NCBI GenBank assembly: GCA_015486895.1
Contig: WFQT01000329.1
Span: 1 to 13,413 of the forward strand
Direction of reading: 5' to 3'
Length of the DNA: 13,413 nucleotides
From: Anaerolineae bacterium
GTDB lineage: Bacteria > Chloroflexota > Anaerolineae > JAADDB01
Position numbers and translations under genes: made by a program
In this document: piece after piece, positions 1-7,686 of the stretch
Numbering within the stretch: the first letter of the stretch is position 1
Layout of the letters: each line of letters opens with the position of its first letter
The notes under the pieces: model-generated
Told to the model about the DNA's origin: nothing
Database searches by the model: none
Seen by the model: only the letters and a program-made list of their open reading frames with translations

Positions 1-746
1 ACTGTCACCGGCGGTGGGGTTGGCCCCGGCACTACTTTTAACAGCGTAGGAAGGTAAGCTTCCCAATGGCGGAAGCCAAGTGGTGTTGCCGTTGGTGTGG
101 GTGTCTCGGTGGGAAATGGTGTCGGGGTGTAAGTATACACCGGCGTCGGTGTGTTTGTCGGCGTTGGCGTGCTCGTGGCGCGCTTGCCGGTTGGGCAGGA
201 AACGCGCAGTGTATATTCCCCTGCGGCGCCGTTATAGCCATCTACAACCACGTAATACAACCCGGCCGGGAGGGTATCTCGCTGGATGTAAGTATCTCCG
301 GCTGCTATACAAGTGTCGGGGTCCATATCCGAGAGCAGGAACACGTCTAAGTCGGCGCTTGTTTCGCTCAGGGTAAGCGTGAGAGGCTGGGTTGGGGAAA
401 GGTTGAGGCGATATAAATGCTCAGGTCCTGACTCCAACCAGGTTGGCCGGCAACTGTAAGTTAGGACGCGAGAGGGCGCGCTTTGGGTGTCCCGGTGCAC
501 TTCAGCGCCACAGGCCAAAGGTAAAGGTGGATTTCCTCCAAAAGGGCCGGACGGTGTGACTGTCGGCGTTGGTGTTGGCGTTGCCGTCCCCGTTGTTGTT
601 GCTGTCGGCGTTGGTGTGCCTTCCTGTTGCAGGCCCATGGCAGCCTGGACTCCGTGACCGTCGCTGGTATAGACAGTTGTGGTCGCAATAATCAAGATGA
701 ACAGGAGGCTAATGATCCAGGGATATAGTTCTCTCTTTGCCCTCAT
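1..746 (-). CDS. Secreted PPC-domain-like protein with Thr-Pro linkers (3' end off the window)
   Basis: The frame is open from ATG 746 to the window edge, giving 248 residues with no stop. Residues 8-27 are a hydrophobic segment after Arg/Lys, consistent with an export signal. A Thr-Pro linker spans about 43-66. Residues about 75-185 form a compact domain with four cysteines (C79, C99, C146, C184) and the pattern HLYRLNL, DLDVFLL, AGLYYVVVDGYNGAAGEYTLRV. That pattern is typical of bacterial pre-peptidase C-terminal (PPC) beta-sandwich domains, which accompany secreted enzymes. A second Thr-Pro linker (about 190-222) leads to AYLPTLLK and a Pro-rich run at the edge. The upstream AAGAGA is a weak ribosome-binding site 6 bases before the ATG. 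The gene follows the 821-3139 gene on the same strand with a strong hairpin between them. No catalytic domain is visible, so enzymatic function is unknown. Domain naming is from pattern memory. Confidence 0.8.
   Translation of the reverse strand, partial: MRAKRELYPWIISLLFILIIATTTVYTSDGHGVQAAMGLQQEGTPTPTATTTGTATPTPTPTVTPSGPFGGNPPLPLACGAEVHRDTQSAPSRVLTYSCRPTWLESGPEHLYRLNLSPTQPLTLTLSETSADLDVFLLSDMDPDTCIAAGDTYIQRDTLPAGLYYVVVDGYNGAAGEYTLRVSCPTGKRATSTPTPTNTPTPVYTYTPTPFPTETPTPTATPLGFRHWEAYLPTLLKVVPGPTPPPVT
549..620 (-). repeat. Thr-Pro linker coding repeat
   Basis: This is a low-complexity stretch coding for alternating Thr, Pro and Ala. On the plus strand it reads as repeated GGCGTTGGTGTT-like units. 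It separates the signal region from the PPC-like domain. Matching linkers lie at 81-179, 1154-1237, 3750-3812 and 4104-4181, so such tracts could support recombination or confuse assembly. Confidence 0.8.
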
Positions 747-778
747 ACCGTTTCTCTTACTGATTGATGCCGTTGTGG

Positions 779-813
779 GCAGAGGCTGTCACTATTATGG
801 TGACAGCCTCTGC
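779..813 (-). terminator. Perfect 14-bp hairpin between two secreted-protein genes, no T-tract
   Basis: The arms GCAGAGGCTGTCAC (779-792) and GTGACAGCCTCTGC (800-813) are perfectly complementary around a 7-base loop. The hairpin starts 8 bases past the stop of the 821-3139 gene and ends 33 bases before the ATG at 746. On the minus strand it is followed by GCCCACAACGG, so it lacks the T-run of a textbook intrinsic terminator. It may still terminate, block 3' exonuclease, or partly uncouple the two genes. The structure is seen directly; the role is inferred. Confidence 0.6.
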
Positions 814-820
814 TTTCTGT

Positions 821-3139
821 CTATCGGTGGATCAAGGGGATGTAGAAAAAGTGACTTAGATTGGCCATTTCCTTGTAATCGCCGAAATTCACAATTTTTA
901 CCATCCCACTGCTGATGACAGCAGTTTGTACGTTGCTGGTTGTGTCGGTGTAGCCGTTAACATTGGTCTCCCGTACCAGGTAGTAGCCGGGCGTGAGGTT
1001 CGGAAAGGTGAAATAACCACTTGTATCCGTTGGCTGTGATCCGGAAGGAGTGCTACCGTTAAGGTATATGGCCACAGTCGCTCCAGAGATGCCGGGTTCA
1101 CCGGCGTCAATTTGGCCATTCTGATTCAAGTCGTTCCACACTTTGCCCATGATCGTTGCCGTAGTGGGTGTTGCCGTCGGTGTGGGTGTGGGGAGGGGAG
1201 TCGCCGTTGGTTGCGACCATGGTGTCGGCGTCGGCATGGGCACACTTTCGCCTTTTGTGACCTGTATCATGTGGAACCAGTTATCTCCGTCACCACGACT
1301 GTCCAGCTTGAAATCCGTGCCTCCGTCGAGACCGTTCTTGAAGCGCGCGTCAGTCAAGACGAATTGTGCCTTCTTCCAACTGCCACCGCCCATGCCGGCC
1401 GGCGCCGGATCGTCGTTTTGGACGTAGGGCTGGTTGCTGCCTAAGGGATAAGCTGCTTTCACGCCGTCCAAAGAATCGTAGTAAAGGCCCCAGGTATCGC
1501 CGTTATCATCGAGGTAGGTGACCGTTATGGTAACAGTCGTAGATACAGTCTTGTTGATGTCGAACAGGTAGCGATTGTCGATATCAAAGAACATGTACGG
1601 ATTCCCCGATCCTTCATCGGTGCGGCGGGTCACCCAGCTCTCTTTAGTGCGCGGTAGTCCCGCGTTGTAGGGGTTATCATTGAAGTTCTTTGGATCGTAG
1701 GGGTTGCCCAGGAAGTCGACGGTGATGTCCCTTGTTTCGGGGACATCACGCCCACCCGGGACATCGCGGCGGTGGTAGAGCCAGTATTGGTAGTCGCCAT
1801 ATTGCGGGTAGTAGGTGCTTTCCCGCTGGCCGTCTGTAGGGCCACCGCCCCAGCAGGTGATCCAGGGTCCACGGTGTTCGCGCATGGCCGCAAAAACGCC
1901 GGGTGGTGGGTTTTGGCTATCGGGCTCTATGCTTTTGCCGATGTAGTCTTTCGCCCAGCGGAAAATGGCGATATTGCCGTCTTTATTGCTGGCAAAAGGC
2001 GGGTCCCAAATTTTGCCCCCCTGGTCGTCTAAGCGGGGATTGACGAACAGGTCAATGTTCAGTCGTAGGTAGTCCACGTGTTTGTCTAAGCTGTTCAGGA
2101 TGGCCCAGTAAACTTGGTTTACGCCATCACAGCCCACCATGTAGTCATAAGTTTCGAAGGCTACCGGTACCTGGTCCCCGTACAGGCGCAGCTGATCGTA
2201 GAGGCCAATGTTCCAATGCCCTTCGTGATCTGGCACGGAGGTGAAAAGCTGGTCTGCGTATAGGCCGTTAATGGAAAGACCAACTCCTTTGCTGGCGGCG
2301 TAAGCAGCGATGTCACGTCGCTCGGTTGCTGAAAAGGTGTAAGTTGCTGTCTGTACAAAGATTACTTTCTTGAGCTTGTGGGTGACGGGGTCGGAAAAAG
2401 CATCAACATAGGTATCAATGAGATGGTCAACAAATTGTACCCATTTTGTACTATCCAGGCCTGCGTCGTGCAGCGGTATGTGATCTTTTGCGTCATCACC
2501 GGCGAGACCGTTGCCGTCGGCGGCGTTGATTTCGCCGTACATCCCGGCGCCGATGGCAATCCACTCCACTCGTGGGTCATCGCGATATCGGGCTCCCACG
2601 CGCCGAATGAAGTCGTCGTATAGACTCTCGTATTGAGGGTCCCAGTATTTGGGAATGAGCCAGCGACCGTTCACACATCCTTCTTTGGTAGCGTCACAGG
2701 CTCCGGCGTCAATAACTAAGCCGGGGATGTAATTAGGTGAGTGTTGGTCGTACATGTAGTCTGGCAAGGCATTTACCACGCCGGCGTGGTAACGGCCGTT
2801 GTAGGTTGAAAATGCCAATCCGACTAACTTGCTCATGGTACCGGCCTCGCCCAGGTATTCGTCGATAAGGGACCAGTCATAGCTTGCCGGGTCGTGGCTA
2901 TTTTTCTCTATGTAGCCCCAGTTTATTGTCAAGAGTCCCCCTGTAAGGGCGTAGGGGCCTGGGGCCATATTCATACCGGTATGATCGCCGGCCAGGTAAA
3001 TGCCCGGATGGTTGACTGGCCCTATTGGCGCCTTGGGAGCGCTTACTTTGGCCAAGACAGGTTTGACAGCCTGGATGCCGAATAGTATTCCGCTCGCAGA
3101 GAGCAAAAGAACCATTATCAGGAAACCTCTTCGCTTCAT
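821..3139 (-). CDS. Secreted multidomain putative glycoside-hydrolase-like protein with one SdrD-B module
   Basis: This is a 772-residue protein. MKRRGFLIMVLLLSASG is a clear signal peptide. Residues about 45-510 look like a TIM-barrel hydrolase of the clan GH-A type: an Ile-Gly-rich strand ends in YGE (E203) and a later strand reads PVAFETYDYM (E329). These are plausible acid/base and nucleophile glutamates. Residues about 512-630 are a beta-sandwich (VTITVTYLDDNGDTW, then FVLTDARF and GDGDNWFHMIQV). A Thr-Pro linker (635-662) leads to an SdrD-B-like module (about 662-755) with a calcium-binding-type DLNQNGQIDAGEPG. The protein ends in FYIPLIHR. A longer frame begins at TTG 3211, but that extension is coded by a dispersed repeat. 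ATG 3139 has GAAAGG 12 bases upstream and directly begins the signal peptide. It is a paralogue of the 3402-6212 product. The substrate is unknown and hydrolase activity is inferred. Confidence 0.85.
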   Translation of the reverse strand: MKRRGFLIMVLLLSASGILFGIQAVKPVLAKVSAPKAPIGPVNHPGIYLAGDHTGMNMAPGPYALTGGLLTINWGYIEKNSHDPASYDWSLIDEYLGEAGTMSKLVGLAFSTYNGRYHAGVVNALPDYMYDQHSPNYIPGLVIDAGACDATKEGCVNGRWLIPKYWDPQYESLYDDFIRRVGARYRDDPRVEWIAIGAGMYGEINAADGNGLAGDDAKDHIPLHDAGLDSTKWVQFVDHLIDTYVDAFSDPVTHKLKKVIFVQTATYTFSATERRDIAAYAASKGVGLSINGLYADQLFTSVPDHEGHWNIGLYDQLRLYGDQVPVAFETYDYMVGCDGVNQVYWAILNSLDKHVDYLRLNIDLFVNPRLDDQGGKIWDPPFASNKDGNIAIFRWAKDYIGKSIEPDSQNPPPGVFAAMREHRGPWITCWGGGPTDGQRESTYYPQYGDYQYWLYHRRDVPGGRDVPETRDITVDFLGNPYDPKNFNDNPYNAGLPRTKESWVTRRTDEGSGNPYMFFDIDNRYLFDINKTVSTTVTITVTYLDDNGDTWGLYYDSLDGVKAAYPLGSNQPYVQNDDPAPAGMGGGSWKKAQFVLTDARFKNGLDGGTDFKLDSRGDGDNWFHMIQVTKGESVPMPTPTPWSQPTATPLPTPTPTATPTTATIMGKVWNDLNQNGQIDAGEPGISGATVAIYLNGSTPSGSQPTDTSGYFTFPNLTPGYYLVRETNVNGYTDTTSNVQTAVISSGMVKIVNFGDYKEMANLSHFFYIPLIHR
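1154..1237 (-). repeat. Thr-Pro linker coding repeat
   Basis: This low-complexity tract codes residues about 635-662, joining the beta-sandwich to the SdrD-B module. It is rich in TPTPTAT-type units. Confidence 0.7.
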
Positions 3140-3166
3140 TGTTTGTACTTGCCTTTCTTTGGAAAG

Positions 3167-3260
3167 ATAGTATCTTCTCAAAAAGGAGGGACGAGCTCTT
3201 GCGGTCTCCAACCTGGGCAGGTATGAGATCTTCCCCTACCCCAGGATATCGAGAAGACAC
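3167..3260 (-). repeat. Dispersed approx. 94-base hairpin repeat, copy 1
   Basis: Read on the minus strand, this aligns without gaps to 11482-11575 at about 80% identity by hand (75/94). Conserved blocks include ATATCCTGGGGTAGGGG and the tail CTTTTTGAGAAGATAC. It folds around ACCTGCCCAGGT, and its outer arms GTAGGGGA/GTCCCTCC pair imperfectly before a T5 run. It lies in the leader of the 821-3139 gene, 28 bases before the ATG, and about 140 bases past the stop of the 3402-6212 gene. Confidence 0.75.
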
Positions 3261-3344
3261 GAAAAATGTGATGTAATAGGGTCGTTCCTCTAATTTCTCC
3301 TTGCTTACCCGGTTAGCCGTGACCTGATGGAAATGGGTTAAGGG

Positions 3345-3378
3345 TGATACGAATACGTGTTGCAACTCTGTCGTATCA
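3345..3378. promoter_or_regulatory. Inverted repeat TGATACGA...TCGTATCA with nested palindrome
   Basis: Perfect 8-base arms at 3345-3352 and 3371-3378 enclose 18 bases containing the palindrome GTTGCAAC (3359-3366). It begins 24 bases after the stop of the upstream minus-strand gene. It could be a weak terminator stem or an operator for the next gene; no T-run follows. The rest of the 262-base gap (3140-3401) holds repeat copy 1. I see no convincing promoter hexamers in it. Confidence 0.35.
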
Positions 3379-3401
3379 GCGTTGTTCTCTTCCTGGGCTC
3401 T

Positions 3402-6212
3402 TTAGGGAGCACATATCCACGGGACGTAGAACATGGTCGCTGCTCGGTTAGCGATGTTCACCGTTGTTGAGTCGCCACTATCTAATGTAACCTGGTGTGC
3501 ATTGCCGCCCACCGGTAGATAGCCGTATGGATGCGCTTCCGCCACTGTGTAAGAGCCGGCAGTTAGGTCCCGAAACTGGAAAGTACCATCTGTTAGGGTC
3601 GTTGTTTCTCCTACTAAGTCTCTTTCCGACATTTGTGACAATGCCGTGTTGTTAGAGAATAGCTGGATGGTGATATTGGCAAAACCTTGCTCCCCTGAGT
3701 TTTGCTGGCCATCACCGTTACTGTCTTCGAAGACAACACCTTGGATATTCGCGGGTGCTGGTGTTGGTGTTGGCGTTGGTGTCGGCGTTATTGTTGGTGT
3801 TGGTGTGGGTAATGCCTTATTAGCAAAATCGATGACTAACACCTGCCCTGCTTGTAAGCCCGTCAGCGGAATTTCGGAAAAGAAGAGAGGCTGGTAGTTA
3901 GGTGGTGGCACTTCTTCCAACTGATAATCTCCAGGGGCAATATCGTTGAGTGCATACTGCCCGTCGGTGCCGGTTGTGTCTGTCATCACCAATGTAGTTT
4001 TGTCGCTGTTCCAGAGCTGCATCAGCGCTCCGGCCAAAGGTGGCTCTCCGGCTTGGCGTAGACCATCTTGGTTCTGGTCTACCCATGTTGTGCCGTGAAT
4101 TGCTGCCACTGTAGGGGTTGCCGTCGGCGTCGCGGTGCCGGTGGGTGTTATTGTTGGGGTCGGTGATGGAGTTGGTGTCGGTTCCGCCTCATGTGCGCCT
4201 CGTTTGACATCCACCATGTGAATCCACTCGTTCCCGTCGCCGTTGGAATTGATCCTGAAGTCAGCCTGGCCGGCGAAGTAGTTGTGGAAACGGGCATCAT
4301 GCATGACGAACACCGCTTTCTTCACTTGTTTCGTGCCCTCTTTTTGCACAAACATGGTGCCAGCCGGCATGGGCGTACCATCGATGCTCGTGACAGCGGC
4401 AGTCATGATTTTACTATCCGTCAAACCGGCGCGAGCATCGTATTGCAGGCTCCAGGTGTCAGTGTACATATCTATGTACGTGACCGTGACCGTTACGGTG
4501 TTAGTGCCGCCGTAAATATAGCCATCATCAACGTTAAAGAACATGTAGGGGTTACCCATATCTTCATCGGTGCGACGGATGTACCAGGCTTCTTTCACGT
4601 AAGGTAAGTTGGGGTTGTACGGGTTGTAATTGTTCCCCATGTGACTCACGTCGACGCCAGCGTGGTTGGTAAGCTCATTTGTTTCCGGAACAGTTTGGCC
4701 GCCGGGGATACCGTCATTTTGGTAAAGCCAGAAGGAGAAGTTCCCCACGAGAGGGCCATTGTCTATAGGTGGGCGGGAAGAGCTATCTTGCCAGCAGACA
4801 TACCAAGGTGTGCGATGTTCGCGCAATGCAACCCAGACGCTGGGCGTATTGTCGATCGTAACGCCCATGTATTTGGCGGTTCTGTCGAAGATGGCGAGAT
4901 TGTATTTTAGGAGACGATCCTCGGGATAAGCACAGAAGCCCCACTGACAAGGAGGGTTCCACGGTTGCGTTGATGGATCATTGGGGTTTGATCCTGGCGC
5001 CGGCTTTAGAAGCAAGTCTACGCGCGGGCGTAAGAAGTCGATGTGCTTGTCTAAGCCGTTTAACATGGCCCAATACACATTCCAAGAGGCACGATCTGGC
5101 GTATCGGCGGCACGTGGGTCGTTATCGTTTGTGCAGCTTAACATGTATCCGTAGGTCTCAAAAGCCATGGGGGCCTCTTGCCAGTGCTTCATGATGGGGT
5201 CGTACTGTCCAATGCCGTTAGGATAATGGGCGCCTTCCTGGTCGGGGTACAAGCCGTTATGGGAATCACCGACGCCAAAAGTAGCAGCGTAATCCGTTTC
5301 TGTTCTCCGTTCTGTAGGAGAGTCGAAGTAAGGCGCTGCTTGCAACATGAGGGGAATACATGATCCTCCAGAGCAGCCCCCGTAGCGTGGGTCGCCGGTA
5401 AACGCTTGGACGTAAACATCGGTGACGTCTTTGACGTACTGAACCCACTTATCGCCGGTAAGCCCTGCCGCCTTTAATGCGGCGGCTTCAGCGGGACGCC
5501 ACATCGGCGTGACAGGCCAGGTCTCGCCGTGACGGCCTGTCCCGATGCCGATGAAGCCGATACAATCACTGCTGTTGCGATACTTTTGCCCTAACCTAAT
5601 GACAAACTTTTGGTATTCATTGAGAAAGTAATCTGTCCAGTACTTGGGGAGCAATGTCCCGTTGGACATTTCTACTACCGATTCCCCGCGGTTGCCATAA
5701 CCGTTATACCACTTATTGTCAGGATCATACATGTAACTTGGAATGTGAATATCGCCGTCATCGTTGTAGAGATTGATGTAGAAAGCACCCTTGCGGTTTT
5801 TTGGTGTTATGCTGGGCCTGTTACACATTTCTCTAAGCCAGGCGTCGATGCTGCCGAACGAATAGGAATTCGGCTCGTTGAAAGGCCCCCACTGTAAGCC
5901 ATTTGTGCCGCCCCAGTTGAACACTGCTACGTGGCCACGAATGGGAAACGTAGTGCCTAAATCCTCGTTGCCGTAAGGCAATAAACCTCTCCATGGCCCG
6001 TCCCAAACGTAAATGCCCGGGAACCTTTCTTTGCCGTCTACTGGAGGAATGTACTGGGGGGCATTTTGTCCCGTATTGGGTTGAGAGGCCACTGCTGGGC
6101 CACCACTATCTGCAATAGCTATAGGACCGTTATTTGTAGAAAAAGTGATGATTCCTCCTAATGCGAGGATGATCATAACTAATCCTATTAGTATTACTAC
6201 TGTCTTTTTCAT
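3402..6212 (-). CDS. Secreted multidomain putative glycoside-hydrolase-like protein with two SdrD-B modules
   Basis: This is a 936-residue protein. MKKTVVILIGLVMIILALGG is a signal peptide. Residues about 64-555 form the putative TIM-barrel core, with GRHGE (E230) after an Ile-Gly strand and PMAFETYGYM (E352). Both glutamates align with those of the 821-3139 paralogue. Other shared blocks are PKYW, DKWVQYV, TERR, NGLYPDQ, LDKHIDFLR, REHRTPW and RRTDE..GNPYMFF. A beta-sandwich (about 560-672) follows. After it come a Thr-Pro linker, an SdrD-B module (about 704-799, DQNQDGLRQAGEPP), a second linker (801-821) and a second module (about 823-922, EDSNGDGQQNSGEQG). The C-terminus is MFYVPWICAP. A TTG at 6221 is in frame, but AAGGAGAG lies about 9 bases before ATG 6212 and only 1-2 bases before the TTG, so ATG 6212 is chosen. 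The role is inferred to be extracellular glycan binding or cleavage; the substrate is unknown. Confidence 0.85.
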   Translation of the reverse strand: MKKTVVILIGLVMIILALGGIITFSTNNGPIAIADSGGPAVASQPNTGQNAPQYIPPVDGKERFPGIYVWDGPWRGLLPYGNEDLGTTFPIRGHVAVFNWGGTNGLQWGPFNEPNSYSFGSIDAWLREMCNRPSITPKNRKGAFYINLYNDDGDIHIPSYMYDPDNKWYNGYGNRGESVVEMSNGTLLPKYWTDYFLNEYQKFVIRLGQKYRNSSDCIGFIGIGTGRHGETWPVTPMWRPAEAAALKAAGLTGDKWVQYVKDVTDVYVQAFTGDPRYGGCSGGSCIPLMLQAAPYFDSPTERRTETDYAATFGVGDSHNGLYPDQEGAHYPNGIGQYDPIMKHWQEAPMAFETYGYMLSCTNDNDPRAADTPDRASWNVYWAMLNGLDKHIDFLRPRVDLLLKPAPGSNPNDPSTQPWNPPCQWGFCAYPEDRLLKYNLAIFDRTAKYMGVTIDNTPSVWVALREHRTPWYVCWQDSSSRPPIDNGPLVGNFSFWLYQNDGIPGGQTVPETNELTNHAGVDVSHMGNNYNPYNPNLPYVKEAWYIRRTDEDMGNPYMFFNVDDGYIYGGTNTVTVTVTYIDMYTDTWSLQYDARAGLTDSKIMTAAVTSIDGTPMPAGTMFVQKEGTKQVKKAVFVMHDARFHNYFAGQADFRINSNGDGNEWIHMVDVKRGAHEAEPTPTPSPTPTITPTGTATPTATPTVAAIHGTTWVDQNQDGLRQAGEPPLAGALMQLWNSDKTTLVMTDTTGTDGQYALNDIAPGDYQLEEVPPPNYQPLFFSEIPLTGLQAGQVLVIDFANKALPTPTPTITPTPTPTPTPAPANIQGVVFEDSNGDGQQNSGEQGFANITIQLFSNNTALSQMSERDLVGETTTLTDGTFQFRDLTAGSYTVAEAHPYGYLPVGGNAHQVTLDSGDSTTVNIANRAATMFYVPWICAP
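3750..3812 (-). repeat. Thr-Pro linker coding repeat between the two SdrD-B modules
   Basis: This codes residues about 801-821, a nearly pure Thr-Pro alternation. On the opposite strand it reads as a spurious Gly-Val repeat. Confidence 0.8.
4104..4181 (-). repeat. Thr-Pro linker coding repeat before the first SdrD-B module
   Basis: This codes residues about 678-703, alternating Thr/Pro with Ala, Gly, Ile and Val interruptions. It joins the beta-sandwich to the first SdrD-B module. Confidence 0.75.
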
Positions 6213-6350
6213 ACTCAACAACTCTCCTTTGTTCGAATTGTTCAGGAGCCCTTTGGGATGGCATTTATTGACGGAAATACCACCCTGCCTGATAGCTTCC
6301 TTACTGGAGTCTGGCGAAAATGATGTTTTAGGCTCGACCTAACTATCTTT

Positions 6351-6428
6351 GCCACAGATTGCACGAATTAACTTAGATTTTCCTTTGCTTTTCGGCCCAA
6401 ATCTGTGAAGTTCTGGGTTTTTTGTGGC
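6351..6428. repeat. Approx. 78-base imperfect inverted element bounded by GCCACA/TGTGGC
   Basis: The ends are GCCACA (6351-6356) and TGTGGC (6423-6428). An inner pair AGATTT (6375-6380) and AAATCT (6399-6404) makes an imperfect hairpin. On the minus strand its right part carries TAATTCGTGCAATCTGTGG (complement of 6352-6370). This matches 16 of 19 bases at 11592-11610. The element occupies the middle of the 253-base gap 6213-6465. The remainder holds the ribosome-binding site of the 6212 gene and, near the glycosyltransferase stop, a T-rich stretch on the minus strand (about 6430-6443) without a clear GC stem. Confidence 0.45.
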
Positions 6429-6465
6429 TAAAACAAAAAATACCAGAGTCCAATTCCTTATTACA

Positions 6466-7641
6466 TTACGACCTCGAATTGTGTTTTCTCGACGGTTTTT
6501 GTGGTCGGCCCAATAACCGTGCATATAGCGCTTCGTATTGTCGGGCGATGGCGTCGATGGTAAATCTTCTCAGGATTGACTCTTTCCCCCGGGTGGCCAT
6601 CTTGGCTGTCTTCTTGGGCTGCTGCAACGTCCGGCTGATGGCCACGGCCAGTGCTGTTGCATCCTGCGGTGGCACTAATATGCCGTTTTCGCCGTTGACG
6701 ATGATCTCCTGGCTGCCGGCGACTTGGGTCGCCACCACTGGCACGCCGGCGGACATTGCCTCCAGCAACGCTAAAGAGAGGCCCTCATACAATGAAGGCA
6801 GCACGAAAAGGTCCAGTGCGCTTAGTATTTGCGGAATATCCCGACGATGGCCTAAAAAGTGCACTTGTTGTCGCAGCCCCAAACGGTCTCGTTCCCTTTC
6901 CAGTGCCGGGCGCAGAACACCTTCACCCACGATAACGCAATGTGGGGAAAGCTCATTTGTCCGTGTTAGTTGTGTTAGCGCTTGCAGCAAATAGCTGATC
7001 CCTTTTTGTTCCGTCAGCCGGGCGACAATGCCCAATAATGGGACCTCGGTAGGGATGCCCATTTGTCGGCGCCAAGATGCTGCTTCGGCGGGGGATACCG
7101 GCTGCACCGGTTCGATGGCGTTGGGGATAACGATGATTTTCTCCGCCGGGACATTTTCTGTCTCCTGCAGATAAGCGGCTGCCCCTGCTGAGACGGCGAC
7201 AAATTGCTGCGTTGTCCGGTTTAGTAGGATATTAAGCCATCTTTGCCAGAAGGGGAAAAATGCTCCTCCTCCGAACGCGTTTTGCTGCATGGCGACCCGC
7301 ACCGGCACCCCCGCAAACCACGCCGCTAAGCGGCCATGAAAGCCGTCTACCGTCAGGTATGTCTGCACCAGAGCCGGCCGCAACTGACGCATGAGCTGTT
7401 GTAAACGTATTGTGCCCGTTACATCTCGCGCCCCGTTGAAGTGTACATGATGTACTTCAATGCCGGCCGCTTTCAAGTCTTCGGCGAAAGGACCTTGTCC
7501 TGTTAGTGTGGCCACCACCGGCCGGAACTGGTCTCGATTCAGGTGCGTGACCAACCCGCTCAAGAACCGCTCTGCCCCTCCTAAGCCTAACGTGTTAATT
7601 ACGTGTAGAATGGTAGGGCACTGTATATCAGAGTACGACAT
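6466..7641 (-). CDS. GT4-family glycosyltransferase
   Basis: A 391-residue protein with the two-Rossmann-domain (GT-B) layout of retaining GT4 transferases, which move a sugar from a nucleotide donor to a lipid, glycan or polysaccharide acceptor at the inner membrane face. The N-terminal domain has the glycine-rich NTLGLGGAE (16-24). The C-terminal domain has GIVARLTEQKG (R208, K213, phosphate-binding positions), then HFLGHRRDIP. The family EX7E motif is E286-G-L-S-L-A-L-L-E294, followed by AGVPVVAT and NGILVPP. There is no signal peptide or membrane span, so it is a cytoplasmic or peripheral protein. ATG 7641 has only a weak AGGG about 11 bases upstream. It lies 45 bases behind the phosphodiesterase on the same strand, so co-transcription is likely. 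Acceptor and sugar cannot be told from sequence; a role in envelope or exopolysaccharide assembly is inferred. Confidence 0.92.
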   Translation of the reverse strand: MSYSDIQCPTILHVINTLGLGGAERFLSGLVTHLNRDQFRPVVATLTGQGPFAEDLKAAGIEVHHVHFNGARDVTGTIRLQQLMRQLRPALVQTYLTVDGFHGRLAAWFAGVPVRVAMQQNAFGGGAFFPFWQRWLNILLNRTTQQFVAVSAGAAAYLQETENVPAEKIIVIPNAIEPVQPVSPAEAASWRRQMGIPTEVPLLGIVARLTEQKGISYLLQALTQLTRTNELSPHCVIVGEGVLRPALERERDRLGLRQQVHFLGHRRDIPQILSALDLFVLPSLYEGLSLALLEAMSAGVPVVATQVAGSQEIIVNGENGILVPPQDATALAVAISRTLQQPKKTAKMATRGKESILRRFTIDAIARQYEALYARLLGRPQKPSRKHNSRS

Positions 7642-7686
7642 TACATTGAAAACCCTGTGAACAAGAGGGGTGCCGAAGATGACAAT

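Noticed and set aside
3140..3211. N-terminal extension of the 821-3139 protein from TTG 3211
   Set aside because: It is coded by the dispersed repeat, and the signal peptide begins at ATG 3139 with its own ribosome-binding site.
3750..3812. CRISPR or direct-repeat array
   Set aside because: The repeats are codon-level Thr-Pro periodicity without spacers.
3646..3897. Plus-strand Gly-Val-rich open frame (and a similar one at 1143-1427)
   Set aside because: It is the antisense reading of Thr-Pro linker codons in a much longer gene with clear domains.
6213..6221. TTG start at 6221 for the 936-residue protein
   Set aside because: It is only 1-2 bases from the AAGGAGAG site; ATG 6212 has normal spacing.
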